14,697 bases of DNA, taken from Verrucomicrobiia bacterium. GTDB taxonomy: Bacteria; Verrucomicrobiota; Verrucomicrobiia; Limisphaerales; JAUIHU01. The position numbers and the translations under genes were made by a program. This document shows positions 1 through 8,017 of the stretch, piece by piece (position 1 is the stretch's first letter; every line of letters begins with the position of its first letter). The stretch is taken from the NCBI GenBank assembly GCA_030432175.1, contig JAUIHU010000030.1, positions 1-14,697 on the forward strand, read 5' to 3'. A model generated the notes under the pieces. That model saw only the letters and a list, made by a program, of their open reading frames with translations, was not told the origin of the DNA and ran no database searches.

Positions 1-27
1 ATTCACAACAACGCTAAACGCAGGAAC

Positions 28-97
28 CGGACAAATCGAATCCCAACGGGATTCCGCAACACAGCCCAGGGTTGCTCACCACGCGCCAACCTTGGGT
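28..97. repeat. ~70-bp dispersed hairpin repeat, copy A
   Basis: Nearly identical to 975-1043 (offset 947) through CGGACAAAT-GAATCCCAAC, GGGATT and AACACAGCCCAGGGTTGC. Its second half has diverged but can still pair: CCCA/TGGG and GGTTG/CAACC arms around a 12-nt loop. It has no coding potential beyond short random frames. The sequence after it (to about 190) looks like further repeat material. Confidence 0.75.
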
Positions 98-402
98 GCG
101 ATTCAGCGAAGGCGCCGTCCTGGGAACGCTGAGCCCCAGCTCGGCGAGTGGAGCCAGCATGTGAATTGGGAGGAATCAGCCAACAGTCCCCCTCTTTGAA
201 TCGCACTCATTACCCGTTTTTTCTGTATTGTGGTTTGACAGTATGCTGGAATCCTGGAACTTTGACCTCGCTGCGGATGAAATTCGGCCTCGCGCCGTGA
301 GCGCCAATTGGCTCCTATATCCGTGGCTTTTTCTTTATTCCTTCATGCTTTCTGAAAAAAATAGTCTACATCGTTGGGTGAGCGTTTCCTGTGCATTGAG
401 AG

Positions 403-440
403 AGGTAGTGAAAATTTGGGTGTCACCAAATTTTGCTATA
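403..440. repeat. ~37-bp palindromic direct repeat, copy 1
   Basis: Contains a perfect 9-bp inverted repeat, AAAATTTGG (411-419) and CCAAATTTT (426-434), around a 6-nt loop. It is the same element as at 1260-1297. The two copies bracket the repeat-filled 0.8-kb segment between them. Confidence 0.7.
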
Positions 441-483
441 TTATTATAGGTTGTAATCAACTCGGCCCCTTTCGATGCCCCCA

Positions 484-620
484 GCGCCAACGGCGCGATA
501 CATACCAGCCTGGGCTGCCAAGCCCAGGACGGCATTCTCTCCTCAATCAAAAGGGCTGAAGGCCCGACACATTGACAGAATCTTTTCTCCAACAACATTT
601 TCATGTGTCGGACTTTCAGC
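484..620. repeat. Run of three inverted repeats
   Basis: Three stem-loops follow one another. The first is GCGCC/GGCGC (484-496, loop AAC). The second is CCTGGGCT/AGCCCAGG (509-528, loop GCCA, perfect 8 bp). The third is a long 18-bp inverted repeat, GCTGAAGGCCCGACACAT (555-572) and ATGTGTCGGACTTTCAGC (603-620), with two mismatches and a 30-nt AT-rich loop. The element is intergenic and has no protein signal. It resembles dispersed hairpin repeats seen between genes in PVC bacteria. Confidence 0.65.
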
Positions 621-652
621 TTTAAAAAATCATCCTGCCACCCACTTTGATT

Positions 653-851
653 GCACATAAGTGGCACAAAAAAATCTCATTCAAAACATGGCAAACCGCG
701 TGTTTTTTTCACTTCATTTTGCGGATTCCCTTCAAAAACATCTAAAATCCCATAGTTTTCCGGAAGCCCCATCGACCCAATGCACATAAGCAGCACATAA
801 GAAAAATTATCCTAAGCCCAAAATGGCAAATATCAGGCGGTTTTTTCTATA
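653..851. repeat. Diverged direct repeats containing GCACATAAG
   Basis: GCACATAAG occurs three times (653-661, 782-790, 793-801). The first two copies, 129 bp apart, each continue with a GCACA element, an A-rich stretch, ATGGCAAA, a CG-rich spot and a run of T, so the similarity extends over roughly 60 bp with gaps. This suggests an old duplication. Confidence 0.4.
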
Positions 852-974
852 TTTCGAGGTTGGGACGTAAGGTTTTAACAAGCCTGCTTCAATCGTTTCT
901 TTCATCATGTGCGAAGCCATGAAGAGAGAAATCGCATCCTCGGCGAACAACTGCCCATGAAAAAAACGCGACAT
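807..974 (-). pseudogene. 55-codon open frame, possible remnant of a small helix-turn-helix (excisionase-like) protein
   Basis: ATG at 972-974 and stop TAA at 807-809. The translation includes FAEDAISLFMASHMMKETIE then AGLLKPYVPTSKYRKNRL. The pattern (acidic-Ala-Ile, hydrophobic turn, helix, then G-L-L-K-P and a basic wing) loosely resembles winged-helix excisionase/MerR-like DNA-binding domains. There is no ribosome-binding site, its start falls at the edge of repeat copy B, and the C-terminus ends abruptly where an effector-binding or second helix would follow. It could equally be a chance frame. It lies on the same strand as the operon, beyond its end. Confidence 0.25.
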
Positions 975-1043
975 CGGACAAATTGAATCCCAACGGGATT
1001 CTGCAACACAGCCCAGGGTTGCGCGCCACGCGCTACCCTGGGT
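975..1043. repeat. ~70-bp dispersed hairpin repeat, copy B
   Basis: Same element and orientation as copy A. Here the hairpin is near perfect: CCCAGGGT (1012-1019), a T-T mismatch, GCGCG (1021-1025), loop CCA, CGCGC (1029-1033), T, ACCCTGGG (1035-1042). That is thirteen pairs around a 3-nt loop, a very stable GC-rich structure. Short arms with ACCAACTCTGTAGGAGTTGC follow at about 1062-1081. Confidence 0.8.
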
Positions 1044-1259
1044 TTCAGCGCCCCATTGGAACCAACTCTGTAGGAGTTGCGCAGGGAATAGCGTCGACTA
1101 TATGCGCCACTTCATTATTACCTGCAAGGCAGCATATAAAATCTTTGCCAACGGCAATTGCCTCAAGGAAATTTGTAATGTATGCGCTGTTAACCGGAAT
1201 CTTGAAATACTTCTATGAATAGGAAGGCGTAAAATCTTATTCTTTAGAATCCGCTTAAT

Positions 1260-1297
1260 CGGTGGTGAAAACTTGGGTATCACCAAATTTTACTCTA
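1260..1297. repeat. ~37-bp palindromic direct repeat, copy 2
   Basis: Matches 403-440 in the same orientation, with the shared core TGAAAA-TTGGGT-TCACCAAATTTT and only about five differences over ~37 bp; the copies are 857 bp apart. This copy abuts and slightly overlaps the stop codon of the helicase-nuclease gene. Confidence 0.7.
1268..1291 (-). terminator. Hairpin just after the operon stop codon; possible terminator
   Basis: The arms AAAACTTGG (1268-1276) and CCAAATTTT (1283-1291) flank a 6-nt loop. On the minus-strand transcript the one mismatch becomes a G-U pair, giving a nine-pair stem that begins 3 nt after the TAG stop. The stem is AT-rich and is followed by CACCACC, not a U tract, so it is at best a weak intrinsic terminator. 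It could instead protect the 3' end or be simply part of the dispersed repeat described separately. Confidence 0.35.
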
Positions 1298-1864
1298 TAC
1301 ACAAGCTTCTCTAACGGCTTGAAGTAATTTTTCCTTAGCTTGACGTGGCTTGTGAAACCACTCCGTAGACCAAATTCGATGCAACTTCCATCCCCGCTCA
1401 AGCAATACCTGTTCTCTAAGCCGATCACGGTCTCTGGCAGCTTTACTCGAATGATACGTAGCACCATCACACTCAATCCCAATGGCAAATAAACTTTTAC
1501 GTTTTGGATGAACCACTGCAAGATCAATAAAGTAACCAGCAACTCCAACTTGTCGTTCAGTTATAAATCCCTCATGCTTTAGAATTTCATCAACCTGCTT
1601 TTCAAAGGGAGAATCATAATCTCTGTTATTATTCAATTCAACTTCAGGTAAAACCCGGTAATCTGCTCCAGACTCGGCGTATTTTAAGAATAAATGAAAA
1701 TCACGAACGCCTAAATTTTTTCCTTCGAATTGGATCTGATCACTTTTTATCGAACTAAATACTTCCATTCGCCTTTTAGCCCGTGTTATCAGCACGTTAA
1801 ACCGCCTTTGGCCTCCTATTCGATTCAGTGGACCGAAACGTTGCATCAGCACTCCCCCCCTCAT
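1295..1864 (-). CDS. C-terminal part of the helicase: motif VI plus VSR/DUF559-like nuclease (REase_MTES_1575 type)
   Basis: This frame starts with an ATG (1864) that overlaps the frameshift and has no ribosome-binding site, so it is read as the continuation of the 1797-7961 gene, not as an independent gene. Residues 19-32 (QRRFNVLITRAKRR) are helicase motif VI, which the upstream frame lacks. Residues about 83-170 form a nuclease domain of the PD-(D/E)xK/VSR group: SPFE (E88), YFIDLAV (D104), GIECDGATYH (E121, D123), then RDRDRLR and RIWSTEW. This pattern is typical of the nuclease at the C-terminus of DUF4011 helicases. The stop TAG is at 1295-1297, directly followed by a palindromic repeat. 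The expected role is cleavage of DNA engaged by the helicase. All expected catalytic residues appear intact, which argues that the split is recent, an assembly or sequencing error, or bypassed in the cell. Confidence 0.85.
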   Translation of the reverse strand: MRGGVLMQRFGPLNRIGGQRRFNVLITRAKRRMEVFSSIKSDQIQFEGKNLGVRDFHLFLKYAESGADYRVLPEVELNNNRDYDSPFEKQVDEILKHEGFITERQVGVAGYFIDLAVVHPKRKSLFAIGIECDGATYHSSKAARDRDRLREQVLLERGWKLHRIWSTEWFHKPRQAKEKLLQAVREACV

Positions 1865-4800
1865 TGTGAGGAGCGTACGTACAAGAAATTATTATAATAT
1901 CACGTTCGTCTCCCTGGATATTTTCAAGATTCCGAACGAAGAAAGGCTCCGGCAGTGATTCAGACTGCATTTCAATAAGGGCACTATCAAACTCATCGTC
2001 ATCGTCTCGCATTTTTTGAATAATATCATTAATACAATCTTGTTGGTGTATATTCATAGTTACGACACCTAAAGAAAGCCTTTTACTTTTGGTTTTTTTT
2101 GCCTGTTTGATTAAGATTTCTCTTACCCTTTTAACAATTTCTTGTGCTTCTAATATATTTACTACCTTGTTTTTGGTGACCGTTCCATTTACATAATTAA
2201 TAGAAACACCGATTTCACTAAAGTCTCGTATTGGGCTCGGGAACAGAATTAAGTTATTATCATATGAGAAATTATTAGCGGGAGCAATTAGTGATTCGTG
2301 CTGACTTCTGTAATGCCACTTCAAGGACCATGATAACAATGATAAAACGGAGGCATCTAATATACTCTCGGAATCTCCTCCTGAAATTTCACTATCGTCC
2401 TGTTCAATATCAGAATATTCATCTGATGATGTAGCAAAAAAATCACTCGGCGGCATTTGCTTCTGATCTCCAACAACTATAACCTGCCGACCCCTGGCTA
2501 TTATGCCCCAGGCATCCTCAGGCTTCAGCTGTGAAGCTTCATCTATGATAACTAAATCAAAATCAATTTTTCCTGGAGGCAAGAACTGAGCGACAGACAG
2601 TGGAGTCATCATCCAACAAGGACAAAGTTCTTGCATTGCGGTACCGGCCCGTTGAACTAATTGCCTGACTGGGAAGTGTCTTCTTTGCTTTCCCATTTCA
2701 TGTTGAAGCAATGTAAATTGAGTATGATCTGAAACTGTTTTACCTTTGACTCCATTAACAATCTCGTATTTAGATAATTTGAATGCAATTGATTTTTTAT
2801 TTATTGCGATTTTCCTTCGGTCCTCATTCTTGAAATTTTCTCTAACTAATTCAAAATCAGACGACTTAAATCTTGCCAGCTCTTTGGTTTTCTTCAGAGA
2901 ACTTTTTGCCACGGTATAATCAAAAATGTAATTCACACTTTTCAAAAGAAAATGCAAATTAACTTTATTTGATTTTCTAACAAATTCCAATAATTCTAAT
3001 ATACATAAATTTAACGCCTCTTTTTCATCGTTCAAACGAGCCGAGTAAGCAGGGGCGCTGTCAACGTTATCTAGAAACAATCTGTTCTTTTCTGAGATTT
3101 GCCCAGTTTCCATATTCTCTTTGTCAAACAGTCCAAAAGGCCCATTTCCATAAACTTTTCCTAGTAGAGAAATTTTATTTAGTAATTTTTTAAAAGCACT
3201 ATCGACGCGATCCAAACTAAAATAAAGATTTAGCAATTTTTCAAAACCTAATGTTATATCACCATTAAAAAACTCATCACAGATATAATCAGGAAAATGA
3301 TTTATGTTATCTACGAGGTCACAATTCAATTTTAAATTCTGCTCATTGAGAAATTCCAACTTCATCCCATAAAATTCTTCACGAGCGCTTAGTTCTTCTC
3401 TAAGTTTTGATACTTCTTCCAATGATTTATAACAATCACGCATAAGCTCAAACTCCATTGAATGGTCTTCGAAGTCCGCCCGCAGCTGCGATTGACAACT
3501 CCTCGCCAGAGACAATTGCATGTCGATTCTGTCAAATATATCACGCAACGAAAGATCACCCTCACATCCTGTTACAACAGAATCTTTGAAAATTTCTAAA
3601 TCTTGAAAACTAGAAAATATTCTTTGACACAAAAATGACAAATCATTAAATAAGTCAAAATATTTTTTGTGGTTTCCGCTTTTTAGAAGTCCTATTATAA
3701 ACCCACAACTCAACCCCAAATCAAAGCAATGCTGAATCCATTCAATTGCACCTTTAATCGAAACAAAAATTTCTTTATCAAATAATTTTAAACTTCGATT
3801 TAAATTTCGTTCGATTTCTACTTTGGCATTTTTTAAATACGCATAACTCTCGTTTATGTCAATCACCTTGGCAGGGCTTAAATCATAAGCTTGATATTGG
3901 TTTACACCAGCAACCAATTCATTGATACTTTTTGAACTTATAAAATTTATTCGACTCAATACATCTCTAATTAAAAAATCGGAGATATTTTCATCATTGG
4001 TTAGAAAAATTCCAGCAGAGTTCGAAACATCTTTAAATAGTTGATATTTACCAATCAATCCCTTTAAAAAGTCTGGTCTCTTAGACAACAAATCAGCAGC
4101 CCATTTATTAATTCCGGACATTTCTAAAACCTTAACAAATTCTAACTGAGACTTAATTATGTTTATTGAATCAAATTTTTCATCAAAAAGAATTTCATCG
4201 GAAACCAACGATTTTAATTCCTTAAATTTATCGTTAAACAAATTAACATTACGCAAATCATGCAATAACGATCCAAAGGTTTTATTTGTTTTAAGTGAAT
4301 ATTTTTTGAAAATCTCTTTTATGTTATTTAAATCACTGAGAAGATTATTTATTTTTTGTTCTAAAACCACCAAATCCATATAGACTAAATCTTTCGGAGT
4401 TGTGTTTAAAAAATGCCTAACAAGGTCTGAAAACTCATCATTATTAATATATTTTTCTATAGAATTTACCACAGAGCGAAATTCTTCTAACCTATTTTTG
4501 GGCTTCATCGACAAATTGGCAGCGTTGTTTATTCCGAACCGATTTCCAACCTTGTTAACACTATTAACCCAGTCGATCCAAAATTTTACTTCAGACCAGT
4601 CTATAAGATCGTTCCGTAAAAGATCACCTTTTTTACACTCCTCAATTAATCTTAGAAAGTTGTTATGAATGAGATCTAACCCGCCCAAATCATCCAGTAT
4701 CCCGAGCAGCTTCTCATCAGAAATATTTGAAAATCTTACTACTTTTCTTAGTTCTGATTTGATTCTGTAATATCCTGGGCTAATCCATCTCAAAATATTT

Positions 4801-7800
4801 CCAGAAAACCCTCTCAACTCTCTTCTGGTATTAACTACATCAAAATCTTCTGGCAAGTCATCCAGGTAAATCTCAGAAATAAGCTCGCTCCTGACTTTCT
4901 CTTTTTCAGAAAAACTTTGCACTGTTTTCTGTAGCAAATTCATCCAATGTTCATCACTTAACTTAAGAACATTCAAACTGTTTGTCAGATTGGGCCTATC
5001 CAAAATCTCACTTAATATTCCGTCAAGGTTCCTGTAATCTTTGAAGTTAAACGACTTTACATCAGGATCCTCTGAAAATACCATTATTCGAATTTCTTCT
5101 AGCCTTTCTAGTTCTTTTTTCAAATTTGATGCCTGCAGGATAATTATTTCTAAATCAGAAAGATTCGAATTAGCTAGCCTACATGTTTGAAGTAACGAGT
5201 CTATTTTTTCTGTATCAGCTACCAGCGACCGCAAACCATTGCCATCAAGCAACAATCCTCGGTTACTCAAAGAAATCTCTTTTACTCCTATACTTTCGTA
5301 AAAACTTAACTCATCTACAATTATACTTATCTTATCTATATCTCTTAGAACATCATCAAAACAAGGGAGCACATTAGATTCACAGGCAATTTGAAATGCT
5401 TCTAATTTATTTAATGCTTCTAAGTCACCTAATAATTCGATATCTTTTAAACTTAACTCTCCGATTAGTTCTTCATTAATCTCATAATCAAAATTTAGAA
5501 AAAAAGTTAATCTTTTGTAATTATCAAAAAACAAATCAACTGATTTTTGAAATTCAAATATTTCACCAAAACTTAAATGCCCAATTTGGTTTTCAATTAG
5601 TAAAATTAAGACATCTCTATTGCTTGAAATCTTTTCAAAAAATTGTTCATTTAACAAACTTTTATCCACCATCGAAGCTAACCCATAAAAAGTATTTAAA
5701 TAAACATCAATTAACTGAAGGGTTTCCTGAATAAAATTTTCATTTTGATTACTTACTATCCAATCTTCAAATTCTTGATATTTTAAATGTTCAAAATCAT
5801 AAACACACTCATCTAATTTTAACTTTGAAAAATCTTGAACTGCACTAATAGTCATTTCAAATTTGCCCTGTTCACCGAAAACCTCTACAAAACTATGTTT
5901 CAAAAGAGGTTCAAATTTTTCGATACTATCAAATAAATTCTGACTATTTTTAAGGAAAGTATTACATTGAGCCAAATGCTTTTCAGATCTGTCAAGATCG
6001 CTTTTTAAACCAAAATTATCAATTAGTATCTCTATAGATTTTAGCCCATTAAAAACGACCTCTTTAATTCGTTGTTTATTGTATAACAGCTTACCTTCAA
6101 GATTGGTTTCTTTTGTGTTTATTTCTCTAATTTTTAATAAATCCTGAAAAACTTTAACCCGCTCTTCTCCGTTTCTCCATATTCCTTTAACCACTTCAGG
6201 AAATATAACCTCACTTTTGTGTTTGGACACTTCGGAGAAATTTTCAAATAGTTTCAAAAGTTCATTAAAATTCAGTTCTTCGATTTCAGATGGAAATTCT
6301 TTTATCAAAATAGATAGTATATCCAGCTGACCAGCCAGATCTTTAGAAATTCCTTTTAGGATAGAAGCGTCACTTTCGCTCAAATTCGTCGGAGTCCAAT
6401 TATCCCATTTACTACTAGAATTCAGATAGTTTTTATACCATCTGTTAACGCAGGATTCACAATCATCCAACCAATCTTCATTAAATTCGATTTTCTCTTT
6501 TTTGCCTAAATCAATGATTGTTTTAAAAATATCATCTGACCACAATCCAGACCAATTTCTCGTAACCTCTAATTTGCTCGCATTTGCTTTTGCTAATACT
6601 TCTGAAATTGTCCTATCCTCATCGATAGACTTTTCACTGATGTTTTCTACATAGCGATTCAGCTCTGCAGCCAACTCATACACCTTGTTTTTCGTAATAG
6701 GCCTATGCTGTTGGCTTGCTCTAAACTTGCTTGTTTTGCCAATATGTTTGTGAACTTCTGATGCCCTTGATTTATCACTAAATAGGGGCAAGCAGAAAGG
6801 ATCTAGCCCAACATTCTCAAGTCTTTTTTGCACAACTTGTAGAGCAGGTAATTTTTGTGCAGCAAATAGTACTTTTTTTCCAGCGTTTAGTGAAACTGCT
6901 ATTAAGTTTGTTATTGTTTGGGATTTACCTGATCCTGGCGGACCCTGAATTGTTAACGACTTACCAGCATCGCTTGCCATCAGAACAGAATATTGAGAAC
7001 TGTCTGCATTTGTGACGATTGGCAAATCATCGGTTGCCTGCATTTCTGCAACCTCGACTTCATCAGGCATACTCCCATAAATCTGCAATGGCTCAGCATT
7101 TAAAATTGAACTAACAATCTCATGGTCCGCAGGCGATGATCCCTCAGGCCAATTTTCAGCATCTAAATCCAGCCATAACCTATATTTTGTAAAGTTAAAA
7201 AATCCTAAGCAGGCAGTTTTATGTATTTTAAAATCTTTTTCTCGTTTTATGATGTGATCAACCTCACTCAAGTAGTCATTTATATTGTTTCCATTTCCAG
7301 TTTCAAATTCAGGAATTCTAATTTGGGAATCTCTAAGCAACTTTTCTATCAAACATGGATTCGACTGAGGTGCGTCGACGTCCATTTGAATGTAAAAAGA
7401 ATGGTTGCCATTCTTTTTGTTCAGATCTTGGTTTATATGAACATGAATCAAACAAAGTGGAGCAAATGAATTAGTATTTGACCTTTGCTCTACCCATTCG
7501 AGAAATCCAAGCGCTAAAAATAATGAGCTATCACCTGTTGAATTGCTCAGAGTGTTTTGTTCGGCCCTAATTTTTACTATTCTTTTCTTTAGAGCCTCTT
7601 TTTCGATTCTTGAATATAAATTACCTTTCTTTAATTCCTTGTTAATTTTAATTCTTATATTTTCTGGAATCTTAATCCTTTCTAATCCTAAAATTTCGTT
7701 TGATTTTAAATGGTTTTCATAAGTATCTCCATTTATTTCACTTAATATACTTTTTATCTCAATTCTTTTTTCCCTTTCCACAAGCTGATTCCAAACCGAC

Positions 7801-7961
7801 TCGAAATCTCCCTCAACCACAAGGTGCTTTGAGTTTCTTTTTCCATCTTCAAACGCAGGATCTCCAGCACGGAAGTTAAGCAGCCGGTTTCTTCTTGTTA
7901 GATCTAAAAGTTTATTGCGTGACGCTTCTAATTTTTCTTTTGTCTTTTTAGATTTGTCCAT
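1797..7961 (-). CDS. Giant DUF4011-type superfamily-1 helicase, main part (frameshifted near 3' end)
   Basis: 2054 residues as read. The N-terminus has the DUF4011 signature (SRNKLLDLTRRNRLLNFR, about 14-31). Walker A is GPPGSGKSQT at 340-349, followed by motif Ia-like KKVLFAAQKLPALQVVQKRL. Then comes a ~1,400-residue stretch (about 400-1790) rich in Leu, Asn, Glu, Lys and Phe, mostly helical and coiled-coil-like, before motif II IIDEASQLKPEDAWG (DEAS at 1807-1810), motif III GDQKQMPP (1831-1838), WHYRSQHE (1882-1889) and motif V NIQGDERD (2014-2021). After TYAPHNEGG the frame breaks at a run of seven G, and ~20 missense residues precede a stop. Motif VI and a nuclease domain lie in the adjoining frame (1295-1864). 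The restored protein would have about 2,220 residues. The start is ATG 7961, because an in-frame stop lies 14 codons upstream with no other usual start codon between. The gene is far more AT-rich than its neighbours, which suggests a separate origin or relaxed drift in the insert. Confidence 0.88.
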   Translation of the reverse strand: MDKSKKTKEKLEASRNKLLDLTRRNRLLNFRAGDPAFEDGKRNSKHLVVEGDFESVWNQLVEREKRIEIKSILSEINGDTYENHLKSNEILGLERIKIPENIRIKINKELKKGNLYSRIEKEALKKRIVKIRAEQNTLSNSTGDSSLFLALGFLEWVEQRSNTNSFAPLCLIHVHINQDLNKKNGNHSFYIQMDVDAPQSNPCLIEKLLRDSQIRIPEFETGNGNNINDYLSEVDHIIKREKDFKIHKTACLGFFNFTKYRLWLDLDAENWPEGSSPADHEIVSSILNAEPLQIYGSMPDEVEVAEMQATDDLPIVTNADSSQYSVLMASDAGKSLTIQGPPGSGKSQTITNLIAVSLNAGKKVLFAAQKLPALQVVQKRLENVGLDPFCLPLFSDKSRASEVHKHIGKTSKFRASQQHRPITKNKVYELAAELNRYVENISEKSIDEDRTISEVLAKANASKLEVTRNWSGLWSDDIFKTIIDLGKKEKIEFNEDWLDDCESCVNRWYKNYLNSSSKWDNWTPTNLSESDASILKGISKDLAGQLDILSILIKEFPSEIEELNFNELLKLFENFSEVSKHKSEVIFPEVVKGIWRNGEERVKVFQDLLKIREINTKETNLEGKLLYNKQRIKEVVFNGLKSIEILIDNFGLKSDLDRSEKHLAQCNTFLKNSQNLFDSIEKFEPLLKHSFVEVFGEQGKFEMTISAVQDFSKLKLDECVYDFEHLKYQEFEDWIVSNQNENFIQETLQLIDVYLNTFYGLASMVDKSLLNEQFFEKISSNRDVLILLIENQIGHLSFGEIFEFQKSVDLFFDNYKRLTFFLNFDYEINEELIGELSLKDIELLGDLEALNKLEAFQIACESNVLPCFDDVLRDIDKISIIVDELSFYESIGVKEISLSNRGLLLDGNGLRSLVADTEKIDSLLQTCRLANSNLSDLEIIILQASNLKKELERLEEIRIMVFSEDPDVKSFNFKDYRNLDGILSEILDRPNLTNSLNVLKLSDEHWMNLLQKTVQSFSEKEKVRSELISEIYLDDLPEDFDVVNTRRELRGFSGNILRWISPGYYRIKSELRKVVRFSNISDEKLLGILDDLGGLDLIHNNFLRLIEECKKGDLLRNDLIDWSEVKFWIDWVNSVNKVGNRFGINNAANLSMKPKNRLEEFRSVVNSIEKYINNDEFSDLVRHFLNTTPKDLVYMDLVVLEQKINNLLSDLNNIKEIFKKYSLKTNKTFGSLLHDLRNVNLFNDKFKELKSLVSDEILFDEKFDSINIIKSQLEFVKVLEMSGINKWAADLLSKRPDFLKGLIGKYQLFKDVSNSAGIFLTNDENISDFLIRDVLSRINFISSKSINELVAGVNQYQAYDLSPAKVIDINESYAYLKNAKVEIERNLNRSLKLFDKEIFVSIKGAIEWIQHCFDLGLSCGFIIGLLKSGNHKKYFDLFNDLSFLCQRIFSSFQDLEIFKDSVVTGCEGDLSLRDIFDRIDMQLSLARSCQSQLRADFEDHSMEFELMRDCYKSLEEVSKLREELSAREEFYGMKLEFLNEQNLKLNCDLVDNINHFPDYICDEFFNGDITLGFEKLLNLYFSLDRVDSAFKKLLNKISLLGKVYGNGPFGLFDKENMETGQISEKNRLFLDNVDSAPAYSARLNDEKEALNLCILELLEFVRKSNKVNLHFLLKSVNYIFDYTVAKSSLKKTKELARFKSSDFELVRENFKNEDRRKIAINKKSIAFKLSKYEIVNGVKGKTVSDHTQFTLLQHEMGKQRRHFPVRQLVQRAGTAMQELCPCWMMTPLSVAQFLPPGKIDFDLVIIDEASQLKPEDAWGIIARGRQVIVVGDQKQMPPSDFFATSSDEYSDIEQDDSEISGGDSESILDASVLSLLSWSLKWHYRSQHESLIAPANNFSYDNNLILFPSPIRDFSEIGVSINYVNGTVTKNKVVNILEAQEIVKRVREILIKQAKKTKSKRLSLGVVTMNIHQQDCINDIIQKMRDDDDEFDSALIEMQSESLPEPFFVRNLENIQGDERDIIIISCTYAPHNEGGSADATFRSTESNRRPKAV
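1854..1860 (-). other. Homopolymer frameshift site (seven G on the coding strand)
   Basis: The coding strand reads AAT GAG GGG GGG AGT in the upstream frame. Deleting one G gives AAT GAG GGG GGA GTG CTG ATG, which joins NEGG to VLMQRFGPLNRIGG and motif VI without loss. The upstream and downstream frames are both open up to the run, so the break can be placed here with good precision. It may be a sequencing error, a real null mutation, or a contingency tract that switches the nuclease on and off. Confidence 0.85.
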
Positions 7962-8009
7962 GGCCGAGAACTTCTGTTTTACTGCTATTTTTTCGTTGGT
8001 TTAAATCTT

Positions 8010-8017
8010 CCCTCCTT
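8010..8017 (-). promoter_or_regulatory. Orphan Shine-Dalgarno-like sequence AAGGAGGG in the gap before the helicase gene
   Basis: AAGGAGGG is an excellent anti-16S match, but it lies about 48 nt upstream of the helicase ATG (7961). The sequence after it (AAGATTTAAACC) offers no usual start codon at the right distance. It is therefore not a normal ribosome-binding site for the annotated start. It could be chance, a standby or pausing site, or the remains of a lost small gene. The 62-nt gap it sits in is the longest in the operon and shows no clear promoter. Confidence 0.3.

Larger units (their letters stand above)
1..1294. other. 1.3-kb non-coding tail filled with dispersed repeats
   Basis: No frame here shows a recognisable protein family apart from the doubtful fragment at 807-974. 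The stretch consists of two copies of a ~70-bp hairpin repeat, two copies of a ~37-bp palindromic repeat, a run of inverted repeats, and AT-rich spacers. No tRNA, transposase, integrase or CRISPR array is visible. Such a repeat-dense tail after a defence cassette may mark the boundary of the island. Confidence 0.6.

Noticed and set aside
228..449. 73-residue plus-strand frame with a hydrophobic middle (WLLYPWLFLYSFM)
   Set aside because: It looked briefly like a small membrane protein, but it has no ribosome-binding site and runs into palindromic repeat copy 1.
335..667. 110-residue minus-strand frame in the left tail
   Set aside because: It runs through the palindromic repeats and its translation is just repeat sequence; no start signal or family resemblance.
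983..1222. 79-residue plus-strand frame, and a 38-codon frame at 1102-1218
   Set aside because: They begin in or next to repeat copy B and show no known family or ribosome-binding site.
1..1294. CRISPR array
   Set aside because: Repeats occur as two widely spaced copies of unequal types with no regular spacers.
1295..1864. Independent small nuclease gene starting at ATG 1864
   Set aside because: It lacks a ribosome-binding site and begins with helicase motif VI sequence, which belongs to the upstream protein.
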